This document shows, in pieces, positions 1 to 10,558 of a stretch of 64,000 nucleotides of DNA. The stretch lies in contig SZWC01000089.1 in assembly GCA_023375785.1 (NCBI GenBank), positions 296,667 to 360,666 on the forward strand. The letters are read 5' to 3'. A model generated the notes under the pieces. That model was not told the DNA's origin. It saw only the letters and a program-made list of their open reading frames with translations, and did no database searches. How positions within the stretch are numbered: position 1 is the stretch's first letter; every line of letters starts with the position of its first letter. The position numbers and the translations under genes were made by a program. This stretch comes from Penium margaritaceum. Lineage: Eukaryota > Streptophyta > Zygnematophyceae > Desmidiales > Peniaceae.

Positions 1-738
1 TGTTGGAACTTGAGGAGAGAGGGAGCCTTGGAGCAGCGAGCATGTGTGATTGGAAGGGCATCACTTGTGCTGAAGAATGGTTGTTCAATCACTCAAAATG
101 GTGGAGTACATATAGAGCTAGAGCTTGGGCAAGTCAGCCCTCTCACAAGCCACACCACTTAGCCATGGAGGCTAAGGCTCACACACTAGAGTCCATAATC
201 TCACACAAGGGAGGAAATCAGCCTAGCAATCAGGCTGACCACTCACACACGACCTAGAGAGCTAGAGAATGCTCTCATGGCACACTCCTAGTGGTCACAT
301 AACCCACAAACCCATGGAGAATTGCCATGTGTCCATGGCTAGCACACAAGGATCTCACCTCACCCAAAAAGTAAGGAGAGGTACCTTTATCCTAGTCAGC
401 ACACTCTGACAAGGCAATCCTAAGACCAAGGACCTTTTTGGATATTTCTCCCATCAGGTCTTGACCCTGGACCTCTTGCCTTTTTCTTTTTTCAGGCTAA
501 GGCATGGAGCCATCACCCATGCCCACCCAGACATCGACGGTCCATGACCCCCGAAACTTTGAAAATTCATATCTCCCAATCCGACCGTTGGATCGGCCTC
601 AAACTTGGACCGTAGACATTTTGCCACCTGATCTTTCCAATGGTGAAGTCGGATCGGCGATCGGAGAATGCATTTGGTACTTTCCTGGAACTTGCTCCTG
701 TGGACCTGAAACTGAGCCAGATGGCTCCTTTCCCAACA
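1..738 (-). repeat. Ty1/copia LTR, young subtype
   Basis: Complete LTR in reverse orientation. It starts with TGTTGGAACT at the first base of the window and ends CCCAACA, so both terminal hexamers (TGTTGG/CCAACA) are present. It is nearly identical to the LTRs at 41601-42326 and 53071-53797, which points to a recent insertion. The right flank is GAGGC inside an older gag remnant. The left flank lies outside the window, so the TSD cannot be tested. It is either a solo LTR or the end of an element extending left. Confidence 0.9.
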
Positions 739-921
739 GAGGCATAGCGCGCTCGTCGCTGCTCACCACCGCCCACAAGCCCCTCTCCTCCAAAAGGAGG
801 CGGGTACGGATCTTCCAAAACGTGAAGTTGGCACTTCCTTCCAGCCTCTCCAAGGGCTGGGCTACTGTTACCACGCCTGCTGCTACCATTTTGAGCCTTG
901 GTGACGCTCGCCGATACCAAG
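739..921 (-). pseudogene. Ty1/copia gag start, leader end and primer-binding site
   Basis: Fragment on the (-) strand. It holds the conserved N-terminal gag block (residues like FTFWKIRTRLLLEERG) next to a primer-binding site (complement of TTGGTATC at 911-921) that abuts the LTR at 922. With that LTR it is the 5' end of a (-) strand copia copy. The rest of the copy is absent from the window, and LTR 1-738 sits directly against it. Fossil. Confidence 0.8.
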
Positions 922-1579
922 TGTTGGAACTAGAGGAGAGAGGGAGCCTTGGAGCAGCGAGCATGCGGGACTAGAAGGGCATCACTTGTGCTGAAGAATG
1001 GTTGTTGAATCACTCAAAATGATGGAGTACATATAGAGGTAGAGCTTGGGCAAGTCAGCCCTCTCACAAGCCACACCACTTAGCCATGGAGGCTAAGGCT
1101 CACACACTAGAGTCCATAATCTCACAAGGGATGAAATCAGCCTAGCAATCAGGCTGACTACTCATACACGACCTAGAGAGCTAGAAAATGCTCTCATGGC
1201 ACACTCCTAGTGGTCTCATAACCCACAATCCCATGGAGAATCGCCATGTGTCCATGGCTAGCTCACAAGGATCTCATCTCACCTAAAAAGTAAGGAGAGG
1301 TACCTTTATCCTAGTCATTACACTCTGTCAAGGCAATCAAAGGATCTAGAACCTTTTTCGATATTTCTCCCATCAGGTCTTGACCCTGGATCTCTTGCCT
1401 TTTTCTTTTCTCAGGCCAAGGCATGGAGCCATCGCCCATGGTCACCCGGACCGCACACATTTTGCCACTTGATCTTTCTAATGGTCAAGTCGGATTGACG
1501 ATCAGAGCGGGCATCTGGTACTTTCCTGCAACTTGCTCCTGTGGACCTGAAACTGAACCGGATGGCTCCTTTCCCAATA
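922..1579 (-). repeat. Ty1/copia LTR, old subtype (5' LTR of the fragment at 739-921)
   Basis: Reverse-orientation LTR beginning TGTTGGAACT and ending in a decayed form of CCCAACA. The primer-binding site lies directly to its left, so on the (-) strand it is a 5' LTR. It is shorter and more diverged than the LTR at 1-738 and carries the old-subtype bases. It was inserted into, or joined to, a (+) RT remnant that begins at 1580. Confidence 0.85.
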
Positions 1580-2683
1580 GCAGAAGTCGCTACAGGCCCC
1601 AGGCAAGCGTCGCGTGCTTGGAACCTGAAATTAGATGCGAGCCTACATTACATGGGGTTTGAGCGCAGTGAGTGTGGCTACTACTAGTATTGCTGGCACC
1701 ATGGTCATGAGGTGCTCATCATCATCGTCTATGTGGATGACATACTCCTCTTTTTTAACAGCATGTATGCACTGTAGGAGTTCAAAGAGACCATGCAGGA
1801 GCGCTTCCGGACATCCGATCTCCAGGAGGAATAATAGTTCCTCGGTATCCAGATAACGCATGACCGCAAATCACGCTCTATCTTGCTTCAACAAAGTGGC
1901 TACATCAAGGACGTTTTGTAGCGGTTCAGCATGGCAGAGGCCAAACCTATCCGCATGTCGCTGGAGACGCAGAAGTACCTCGTGAGCTTCAGTGGAGAAG
2001 TAGATGTAGCTTAGTGGCAGAAGAACCAGAACGCTGTCGACAGTCTCATGTACTTGATGGTAGCAACCAGGCCGGACCTCGCACACGGTATGAGCGTTGT
2101 GAGCCAACAATGACTAATCCCAGACCTGAGCAACAAAAGGAAGTGAAACGGATCTTCCACTACCTTGCTAAGACCATCAACATCGGCATCATCTACAACG
2201 GCAACGACAACAGCATCATCGGCTACACTGACAGAGATTGGGCTCCAAACCTTGAGGACTGTAAGTCCATCTCTGGACATGTGTTCCTCATGAATGGTAG
2301 GGCCATCAGCTTGTAGAGCAAGTGGCAGGTGGTCGTGGCCCCCCCAAGCACGGAAGCGCAGTATGTCTCTCTCAGCTTTGGAACCAAGGAAGCAATTTGG
2401 CTTCAGCGTCTCATGGCAAAGATGAGTTAGAGAGTAACAGTTCTTGTTCTTGTGCGTGTTAACAATCATAGCGTAATTCCACTCACCAAGAATCCAGAAC
2501 AACATGCATGCACCAAGCACATTGACATTTCATATCATTTCATGTGGGACATGGTGCAGGAGGGTGCTATCAAGCAAGACTTTGTTCCAACCAGAAAGCA
2601 GGTCCCTATTTTTTGTACCAAGACAGTGACCACTAAGAAGCAGCAGTTTTGCATGAAGGCATGTTGACTCAGCCTATTCTGAT
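1580..2683 (+). pseudogene. Ty1/copia reverse transcriptase-RNase H remnant
   Basis: The (+) strand coding remnant starts within RT, near the LKQASRAW block. It passes the YVDD-type box and continues through RNase H (GYTDRDWA-like and SFGTKEAVW-like blocks) to the usual C-terminus. A polypurine tract and a (+) LTR follow, so this is the 3' half of a copy whose 5' half lies left of the window. It is broken in many places and old. Confidence 0.85.
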
Positions 2684-2701
2684 TACGGTAAAGTGGGAGA
2701 T
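2684..2701 (+). other. Polypurine tract
   Basis: Purine-rich GGTAAAGTGGGAGAT lies directly before an LTR start. In this family the plus-strand primer is always a GGCAAAGTGGGAGAT-like tract directly 5' of the 3' LTR. The same block is seen near 12885, 44150 and (reverse complement) 48168. Confidence 0.75.
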
Positions 2702-3456
2702 TGTTGAGGAAGGAGCCGTCTAGCTTCGTTTTAAGTCCTTAAGAGCAAGTTCCGCGAAACTACCTTTTTCGTGCTCCGATCCTCAATCGAACTTCACCAT
2801 TGGGAAGATCAGGTGGCAAAATGTCCATGGTCTAAGTTTTACGCGGATCCAACACTAGGATTGGGTGATATGAATTTTCGAAGTTTTCAAGGTCATTGAC
2901 TGCCGATATCTGGGTGACCATGGGCGATGGCTCCATGCCTTAGCCTCAGAAAAGAAAAAGGCAAGAGGTCCAAGATCAAGACCTGATGGGAGAAATATCC
3001 AAAAGGCCTTAGATAAAAGGCAAGAGGTCCAGGCAAGAGGTACCTTTTTCCTACTGTGCTCACTAGGAAAAAGGTACCTCTCCTTTCTTCTGAGATGAGG
3101 TGAGATCCCTCTGTGCTAGCCATGGACACATGGCGATTCTCCATGGGATTGTGGGTTATGTGAACAACAGGAGTATGTCATGAGAGCATTTTCTAGCTCT
3201 CTGAACGTGTGTGAGTGGTCAGCCTGATTGCTAGGATGATTTCCTTTCTTGTGTGAGATTATGGACTCTAGTATATGAGCCTTAACCTTCGTGGCTAAAT
3301 AGTGTGGCTTGTGAGAGGGCTGACTTGCCTAAGCGCTAGCTCTATATGAACTCTTTTTTTTGAGTGATTCAACAACCATTCTTCAGTACAACTGATGCCC
3401 TTCAAGTCCCACATGCTCGTTGCTCCAAGGCTCCCTCTCTCCTCCACGTCCAACAT
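2702..3456 (+). repeat. Ty1/copia 3' LTR
   Basis: Sense-orientation LTR following RNase H and a polypurine tract, ending CCAACA. It is diverged and belongs to the old group. The right flank TCAGGGTGCG is the conserved spacer just upstream of RT in element D, so this copy had inserted into D. The matching left end lies outside the window. Confidence 0.88.
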
Positions 3457-3763
3457 CAGGGTGCGTTTCAAGACTAGTCAGCGCAGGCATTTCTAAATGC
3501 TGCAAAAACAAGACCAGATGAACGTCACTGTTATAGAAGACTTTGATGAGGCCAAGTCGTACAAGGAGGCCATAGTTGTACCAGATGCAGCAAATTGGGC
3601 GCAAGCTGTGCAGCAAGAGATACAATTGTAGCTTGACAACGGTACATGGGAGCTGATTGAACGTCCACCTGGATGTAAGGTAATCAAGTACAAGTGGGTG
3701 TTCAAGATGAAAAGGGGCGCATATGGCAAACTCAAAAAGTTCAAGGCGAGGCTGGTCACCAAC
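3457..3763 (+). pseudogene. Element D: RT N-terminal remnant, left part
   Basis: Encodes the region between integrase and RT: an HFWMLQKPDQMNV-like block, then NWAQAVQQEI and the WVFK block. It stops at the insertion point of element C. The same pol resumes at 13615, and the flanks CCAAC (3759-3763) and GCAAG (13615-13619) look like a decayed TSD of CCAAG. D is therefore older than C. Fossil. Confidence 0.85.
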
Positions 3764-4490
3764 TCTTGGCAAAGGAGCCATCCGGCTAAGTTTGAGGTCC
3801 ACAAGAGTAATTTCATGGAAACTACCAGATGCTTACTCCTATCCTCCAGTTGACTTCTTCCTTGGAAAGTTCAAGTGGCAAAATATCTACGGTCCAAGTT
3901 CTAGGCCGATCCAAAGATAGAATTGGGAGATATGAATTTTCAAAGTTTCTGGGATCATCGACCGCCGATATGTGGGTGACCATGGGCGATGACTCCATGC
4001 CTTAGCCTGAGGAAAGAAAAATGCAAGAGGTCAAGGGTCAGTAACTGATTTGAGAAGTATCCAAAAGGATCCTAGATTCTTGGGTTGCCTTGTCAGAGTG
4101 TGCTGACTAGGAAAAAGGTACCTCTCCTTACTTTTTAGGTGAGGTGAGATCCTTGTGTGCTAGCCACGGACACATGGCGATTCTCCATGGAATTGTGGGT
4201 TATGTGACCACTATGAGTGTGCCATGAGAGCATTTCCTTGCTCTCTAGGTCGTGTGTGAGTGGTCAGCCTCATTGCTAGGCTGATTTCCTCTCTTGTGTG
4301 AGATTATGGACTCTCGTATGTGAGCCTTAGCCTCCATGGTTTAGTGGTGTGGCTTGTGAGTGGGCTGACTTGCCCAAGCTCTAGCTTTACATGAACTCCA
4401 TCATTAACAACCATTCTTCAGCACAAGTGATGCCCTTCCAGTCCGACATGCTTGCTGCTCCAGGGCTCCCTCTCTCCTCCAGTTGCAACA
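3764..4490 (+). repeat. Element C 5' LTR
   Basis: Begins with a decayed TGTTGGGAAAGGAGCC and ends GTTGCAACA just before a primer-binding site. It carries old-subtype markers (GATTCTTGGGTTGCC and CTAGGAAAAAGG). Confidence 0.88.
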
Positions 4491-4509
4491 CTTGGTATCA
4501 AAGCCAACT
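4491..4509 (+). other. Primer-binding site, initiator tRNA-Met type
   Basis: CTTGGTATCAAAGCCAAC directly follows the LTR. It matches the plant retrotransposon primer site TGGTATCAGAGC at all but one base. By family knowledge it pairs with the 3' end of initiator tRNA-Met to prime minus-strand synthesis. Confidence 0.85.
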
Positions 4510-5139
4510 TCTGCCACTTTCCGCTAGCACAGGCCGTCACTTAAAGAGTGACGGGCTGGGGTGAAACCTTTGCCAAATTTGATTATCAACCATAGGTACT
4601 TCAAGTTCAAGAGACAAGCTTTGCATCGAGGCCAAGATCACAAGGATCCTACAATCGGATTGAGATTTCTGCTCAAAACGAGATCAGCCAGTACTACACT
4701 CTTCTCTTTAAGTAAGACTGTCGCCTTGTGATGACCATAACTCTCTCGTTTCTTTGTTAAATTAAAAACGTAGCACATACGAATTGACGTATTCTTTTCA
4801 AGCTTTTTACATTGGATAAAAAATATTTGCATTCTATCAGAACGTTTGCGAGAAATGTCGTTTATAAGCTAGATGGAGTGAGCTTGACTAGAAGACGAAG
4901 CATACCCTGTTTTCAAAGGGGCATATATCTGAAAATCCCCTATTGATGACCCTATTTTATGGGTGGATCTGAATTGTTTTGAGCGGAATTTTCCAGTGGT
5001 GGGCTCACGTTTTCAAGATTCCGAGTCTGAAAGCCTCTACAGTCTATTTTCTGTCAGAGAGATTTTTGGTAAAAGCAGCAATAGAAGCAAGACTAGCGCC
5101 GCTACTAAAGGGTAGCGCTGAGCATCACCAAAGCTCAAA
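4510..5139 (+). other. Element C untranslated leader
   Basis: About 630 bases without coding signal between primer-binding site and gag. The same leader recurs in every full-length copy (38943-39589, 46696-47289; reversed at 27700-28319 and 61565-62128). It contains the near-palindrome ATCCRACSGTYGGAT shared with the LTR. The leader is a recurrent insertion site here: element E's leader took two hits. Confidence 0.75.
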
Positions 5140-5880
5140 ATGGCAGTAGCAGGCGTGGTTACAGCAGCCCAGTCCTTGGAAAGACAAGAAGGATGCGTCA
5201 AGTTCACGTTTTGGATGATCCGTACCCGCCTCCTTTTAGAGGAGAGGGGCTTGTGGGATGTAGTAAGCGGCGACGAGCGCGCTCTGTCTCCACAGGCAAA
5301 AGGCATCACCGTTGCAGAGGTGGTGGTGGGGAAGACACCGTAGAAAGGTGTAGTAGATGCAAGTTCACCTACAACTGCAGCGGCAGTATATGAGGAGTGG
5401 AAGAAGAAGGACAGGCAGGCCTATAGGTTGCTTGTCAACACCATGTCCAACCCGCATCTTCAGTACATGAGTGACAAGGCCATTGCAAAAGAGGGATGGG
5501 ACACGATGTGCAAGAAGTATGAGAGCAAGGATCCTACAATGCTACAAAGCGCAATGGCAGCAGCAGCAGCAGTGAAGCAGCTTTCATGGCCATGTGCTCA
5601 CGCAACCAGGAGCAGCAGTCTAGGCAGGAGAGATGTAAGAAGAGGGGCAAATGTCACTATTGTAAGAAAGGATACTATAAGAAAGAGTGCTTCAAGTTCA
5701 AAAGGGACCAGAGGGAGCAGTAGTACTAGCTATATAAGTAGCAATCTCCACAGCAACAGTAGCAGCAGTTACAACAACATCAGCAGTAGTAGCAGCATCA
5801 GAACAAGACCACCGTACGCCATTTTGCTAATATGAATGTCGTCAAAGAGGTGAGCGACCGCCTCTTCATGGAAAAGTCTG
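5140..5880 (+). pseudogene. Element C gag remnant
   Basis: Starts MAVAGVVTAAQSLERQEG, followed by the FTFW-IRTRLLLEERG block and the YRLLVNTMSNPHLQY block typical of copia gag (UBN2 class). A zinc-knuckle region (CHYCKKG type) and a low-complexity Gln/Ser tract come next. The product would be the capsid/nucleocapsid precursor of the virus-like particle. It is shorter than gag in the best copy (element K) and broken. Fossil. Confidence 0.8.
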
Positions 5881-6543
5881 ACATGTCGTAGAAGGAGAAG
5901 GCGGATCCGGCATGGTACAAGGACTCTGGGTGTACCAAGAGTCTGACCCACCACAAGGAGTGGTTTACGCAGCTTCTCTCTATTCTCCTTGTTTGATTGG
6001 TTTGGGTGATGATCGGGTGGTGTATGTTGAGGGGATTCAGACTATGGAGATGTTGTTGGAGACCCCACGTGGCATTGAAGTGGGAGTGTTCCATGGCTTT
6101 TTCTATGTACCTGATATTGCGTTCAACCTGCTCTCAGTTTCCTCTCTCACCAATACAGGACTGCGAGTCGTCTTTGACGACGATTATGGCTATATCCTCG
6201 AGAAGGAAACAAGAGAGGAGTTGGCCAGGTCGGTGAAGGAAGGCGACATGTACCGCCTGTTGGGGACGACCAAGATTCTGCGCGAACGGAGTCTTGTAGC
6301 AGTGGTGTAGGCCATAGATGGCAAAATCTGGCATGCCCGCTATGGCCACATAGTAATGCACGCCGTGCAGTAACTTCTAACAAAGTACATGGTGCATGAC
6401 CTACCCACCATCTCTATCTTTGAGCAAATGTTATACATCAACTGTTTTGAGGGGACGCAGCATCCCAAGGCGTTCTCTGGAGAATGGGAGCGCGTGAAGA
6501 AGGTGCTGGAGCTGGTCCACACGTATTTGTGAAGCCTGATGCA
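5881..6543 (+). pseudogene. Element C protease and pre-integrase remnant
   Basis: Contains the aspartic-protease block (KDSGCTKSLTHHKEW type), GDDRVVYVEGI and FNLLSVSSLTNTGLRVVFDD. A pre-integrase zinc region follows, then the start of integrase (LVHT-L). It stops at the flank GATGCA, where the solo LTR begins. Order and content match the copia polyprotein. Broken. Confidence 0.8.
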
Positions 6544-7042
6544 TGTTGGGAAAGGAGCCATCTGGCGCAGTTTCAGGTCCACAGGACAAGTTCCAGGAAA
6601 GTACCAGATGCCTGCTCCAATCGCCGATCTGATTTCACCACTGGAAAGATCAGGTGGAAAAATGTCTACGGTCCAAGTTTGAGGCCCATCCAACGGTCGG
6701 ATTGGGAGATATGAATTTTCGAAGTTTCGAGGTTCATGGACCGTCGATGTCTGGGTGGGCATGAGTGATGACTCCATGCCTTAGCCTGAGAAAAGAAAAT
6801 GGCAAGACGTCCAGGGTCAAGACCTGATGGGAGAAATATCCAAAAAGGTCCTTGGTCTTAGGATTGCCTTGTCAGAGTGTGCTGACTAGGATAAAGGTAC
6901 ATCTCCTTACTTTTTAGGTGAGGTGAGATCCTTGTGTGCTAGCCATGGACACATGGCGATTCTCCATGGGTTTTTGGGTTATGTGACCACTAGGAGTGTG
7001 CCATGAGAGCATTCTCTAGCTCTCTAGGTCGTGTGTGAGTGG

Positions 7043-7063
7043 TCAGCCTGATTGCTAGGCTGA
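7043..7063. promoter_or_regulatory. Conserved LTR hairpin (example copy)
   Basis: Arms TCAGCCT and AGGCTGA around a 7-base loop. The motif is kept in nearly every LTR of both orientations in the window, for example near 225, 10324, 46458 and 53280. A TATA-like CTCTATATGTA lies about 100 bases downstream (about 7163), so the hairpin would sit in U3. Its function is unknown. Confidence 0.5.
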
Positions 7064-7162
7064 TTTCCTCCCTTGTGTGAGATTATGGACTCTAGTGTGT
7101 GAGCCTTAGCCTCCATGGCTAAGTGGTGTGGCTTGAGAGAGGGCTGACTTGCCCAAGCTCTA

Positions 7163-7173
7163 GCTCTATATGT
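7163..7173 (+). promoter_or_regulatory. TATA-like box of the LTR (example copy)
   Basis: CTCTATATGTA is the only TATA-like block kept in nearly all LTR copies, about 110 bases from the LTR end. By analogy with plant copia LTRs it is the likely promoter core, with U3 upstream. No transcription start can be read directly. Confidence 0.45.
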
Positions 7174-7280
7174 ACTCCATCATTTTGAGTGATTGAACAA
7201 CCATTCTTCAGCACAAGTGATGCCCTTCCAATCACACATGCTCGCTGCTCCAAGGCTCCCTCTCTCCTCAAGTTCCAACA

Positions 7281-9806
7281 ATGCAGACCCAGAGCTTTAG
7301 AGGTTCTAGGCATTTTCTCACCTTCATTGATGATTTCAGCCCTGACACTGCTGTGTACTTCCTTTGACAGGTTCTAGGAGTTCAAGGCCATGGTGGAGAA
7401 CCAAAGTGGCAAGAAAATAAAGGCGCTGTGCAACAACCGCGGTGGAGAGTACGTGAGCAAGGAGTTCAAGGACTACCTCGCAACAGCAGGCATCAAGGCG
7501 CAGCGCACCACGCCATACTCTTCGCAGCAGAACGGCATAGCAAAACGCGCCAACCACACTATCATTGAGTCGGCGCGCTGTATGGTGCACGCGGCTCTGC
7601 TCACCTACGACTTTTGGACAGAAGCAATGAGCACTACAATGTTTATCAAAAACCGAAGTCCAACTAAAGCCCTGGAGCAGATGACCCCGTACGAGGTTTA
7701 CTTCGGCAAGAAGCCGAGCGTGGGTCATCTTCGAACTTTAGGCAACTTGGCGTACATGCACGTGCCCAAGGAGAAGCGGCTAAAATCGGATGCAAAGATT
7801 GCACAGATGCTGATGATCGGCTATGATGTGGCAAGCAAGGCGTATTGCCTTTACGAGAGGGATCCTGGCCATGTCATCATCTCCAGGGATCTTTTCAACA
7901 AGAACAACGTCATCGGCAATATCATTCTCTATGAGGAGGCAGCAGAATCATCAGCTCACGAGGTAGTAGGAGCAGATATCCTTTCTGACCCAGTCTCTCC
8001 TCATCCTTCCTCCACCGTGACAGTGGCAGAACCAGTCTACTCTCCCATGTCTGACGCAGTAAAAACAACAGCCTCATCGGTAGAAGCAAAGGAAGAAGAT
8101 GCTCCACCATCAACATGATCAATTATCCTAGCAGCACTGCGCCAGCCGCCTGCTAACGCTCGAGGGCCTGGTCGAACGTACCCTCTCAGGGTGCGCTACA
8201 AGCCAGGTGAGCGAGGGCATTTCTGGATGCTCCAAAAACCAGACCAGATGAACGTTACAGCTGATGCAGACCTTGATGAGCCGACGTCGTATGAGGAGGC
8301 CATGGCTGCACCAGATGCAGCAGGTTAGGTGCAAGCTGTGCAGCAGTAGATACCCTTGCAGCTCGACAATGATACGTGGGAGCTGAGTAAGCGTCTACCT
8401 GGAGCTAAGTTGATCTAATGCAAGTGGGTATTCAAGAAGAAGCAGGGAGCTCATGGCAAACTTGAAAAGTACAAGGCAAGGCTACTCGCAGCAGGAAGGC
8501 ATCGACTATACGGAAACCTTTGCTCTTGTTGCAAAGTTTGCCTCTGTACACACGCTTCTTTCCTATCCAGCTGCAAAGGACTTTGAGGTCCACAGCATGG
8601 ATGTCAAGACAGCATTCCTAAATAGTAACACGGAGAAAGAAATCTACATGCAGCAGCCAGAGGGATTCGTCATGGATAACCAAGAGCACCTGGTGTGCAA
8701 GCTCTAGAAGTCGCTGTACAGCCTCAAGCAAGCATCATGTACTCGAAACCAGAAGTTGGATGCGACGTTGCAGTGCATGGGGTTGGAGCGCAGCGAGTGT
8801 GACTACTGCGTCTACCGCTTGCAACATGAGCATGAGGTCCTTATCATCATTGTGTATGTAGATGACATGCTCCTCCTTTCCAATAACATATTTGCACTGC
8901 AAGAGTTCAAGGATGTCATGTAGGAGCCCTCCAGATATCCGATCTCGGAGAGGCATCATACTTCCTTGGTATCAAGATCATGCCTGGCCGCAAATTACGC
9001 TTTTTTTTGCTGTAGTAGAGTCGCTATATCAAGGATGTTTTGTAGCATTTCGGCATGGCAGAGGCCAAACCCATCGGCACACTATTGGAGACACGGCACT
9101 ACCTCGTGAATTTCAGTGGAGAAGCAGATGCAGCTAAGGGCAAAAGTACCAGGGCGCCGTCGGCAGCCTCATGTACCTGATGGTTCCAACCAGGCCGGAC
9201 CTCATACACGCTGTTAGCACTGTGAGCCAGCACATGGCTAATTGCGAACCTCAGTACTAGAAGGCAGTGAAGCGGATCTTCTGCTATCTTACTTGAACCA
9301 TCAACATCGGCATCACCTACAACGGCAACGACTACAACATCATCGGCTATACAGACGCAGGTTGGGCTTCAAATCCTGAGGACCGCAAGTCCATCTCTGG
9401 ACATGTGTTCCTCATGAATAGTGGGGCCATCACCTGGTGCAAGAAGCGGCGGCTGGTCATCGCCACTTCAAGCACGGAAGCTGAGTATATCTCTCTCAGC
9501 TTTGGAACCAAGGAAGCAGTTTGGCTTCAACGTCTTATAGCAGAGATGAGTAGGGGTGTGGCATTTCCAATTCTTGTGCGCGTCGACAACCAGAGCGCAA
9601 TCGCACTCACCAAGAATCCTGAGCACCATGCATGTACCAAGCAAATTCACATCGTATATCACTTCATCACGCACATGGTAGAGGAGGGTGCTTTCAAGCG
9701 GGGGCTTACTCCAACCAGCAAGAAGGTAACAAATTTTTGTACCAAGCCAGTGATTCGTAAGAAACGGCAGTTGTACATAGAGGCATGTGGACTCAACCCA
9801 CTCTAA
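7281..9806 (+). pseudogene. Element B: integrase-RT-RNase H remnant
   Basis: Long (+) coding remnant. Integrase core blocks include DRGGEY-like, YSSQQNGIAKRANHT and a GKKPSVGHLR-like block. A linker of low complexity, RT (WVFKKK, YTETFA, KTAFLN, YVDDMLL) and RNase H (GYTDAGWAS, SSTEAEYISLSFGTKEAVW) follow. It ends with the normal C-terminus before a 3' LTR. It continues without spacer from the solo LTR's TSD. Whether its upstream part is element C itself or a lost 5' half is unclear. Several breaks; old. Confidence 0.82.
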
Positions 9807-9825
9807 CTATGGCAAAGTAGGAGAT

Positions 9826-10558
9826 TATTGGGAAAGGAGCCATCCGGCTCAATTTCAAGTCCACAAGAGCAAGTTCTTGGAATAACCACATGGCTGCTCG
9901 GATCGTCTATCCGACTTCACCATTGGTAATATCAAGTGGCAAAATGTCTACGCTACAAGTTTCAGGCCGATCCAACGGTCGGATTGGGAGATGAATTTTC
10001 AAGTTTTCTAGGGTCATCGACCGTCGATATCTGGGCGACCATGGGGGATGGCTCCATGCCTTAGCCTGAGAAAAGAAAAAGGCAAGAGGTCCATGGTCAA
10101 GACCTGATGGAAGATATCCAAAAAGGTCCTAACTTCTTGGGTTGCCTTGTCAGAGTGTGCTGACTAAGAAAATCATATCTCTCCTTACTTTTTAGGTGAG
10201 GTGAGATCATTGTGTGCTAGTCATGGACACATGGGGACTCTCCATGGAATTGTGGGTTAGGTGACCACTAGGAGTACGCCATGAGAGCCTTTCCTAGCTC
10301 TCTAGGTCGTGTGTGAGTTATCAGCGTGATTGTTAGGCTGATTTCCTCTCTTGTGTAAGATTATGTACTCTTCTATGTGAGCCTTAGCCTCCATGGCTAA
10401 GTGGTGAGGCTTGTGAGAGGGCTGACTTACCCAAGCTCTACCTCTATATGTAGTCCATTATTTTGAGTGATTTAACAACCATTCTTCAGCACAAGTGATG
10501 TCCTTCTAGTTCCACATGCTCGCTACTCCAAGGCTCCCTCTCTCCTCCAGTTCCAACA
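9826..10558 (+). repeat. Element B 3' LTR
   Basis: Follows the RNase H end and a GGCAAAGTAGGAGAT polypurine tract. The start is a decayed TGTTGGG and the end is TTCCAACA. Old-subtype bases. The right flank GATGCA (10559-10564) equals the bases just left of the solo LTR (6538-6543), so this LTR closes an insertion into element C at that integrase site. Confidence 0.88.

Larger units (their letters stand above)
6544..7280 (+). repeat. Solo LTR, young subtype, TSD ATGCA
   Basis: Full 737-base LTR from TGTTGGGAAAGGAGCC to AGTTCCAACA. It is flanked by ATGCA on both sides (6539-6543 and 7281-7285), with integrase sequence before and after. No primer-binding site or gag follows it. A perfect 5-base TSD around one LTR is the signature of an insertion later collapsed by LTR-LTR recombination. 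It is much younger in sequence than its surroundings. Confidence 0.9.

Noticed and set aside
4491-4509. tRNA gene at the TGGTATCAGAGC sites
   Set aside because: Only the short primer-complementary stretch is present, always next to an LTR. No cloverleaf can be drawn.
5140-5393. A possible host gene starting at the gag ATG
   Set aside because: The same protein start recurs in every copia copy next to leader and primer-binding site, so it is gag.
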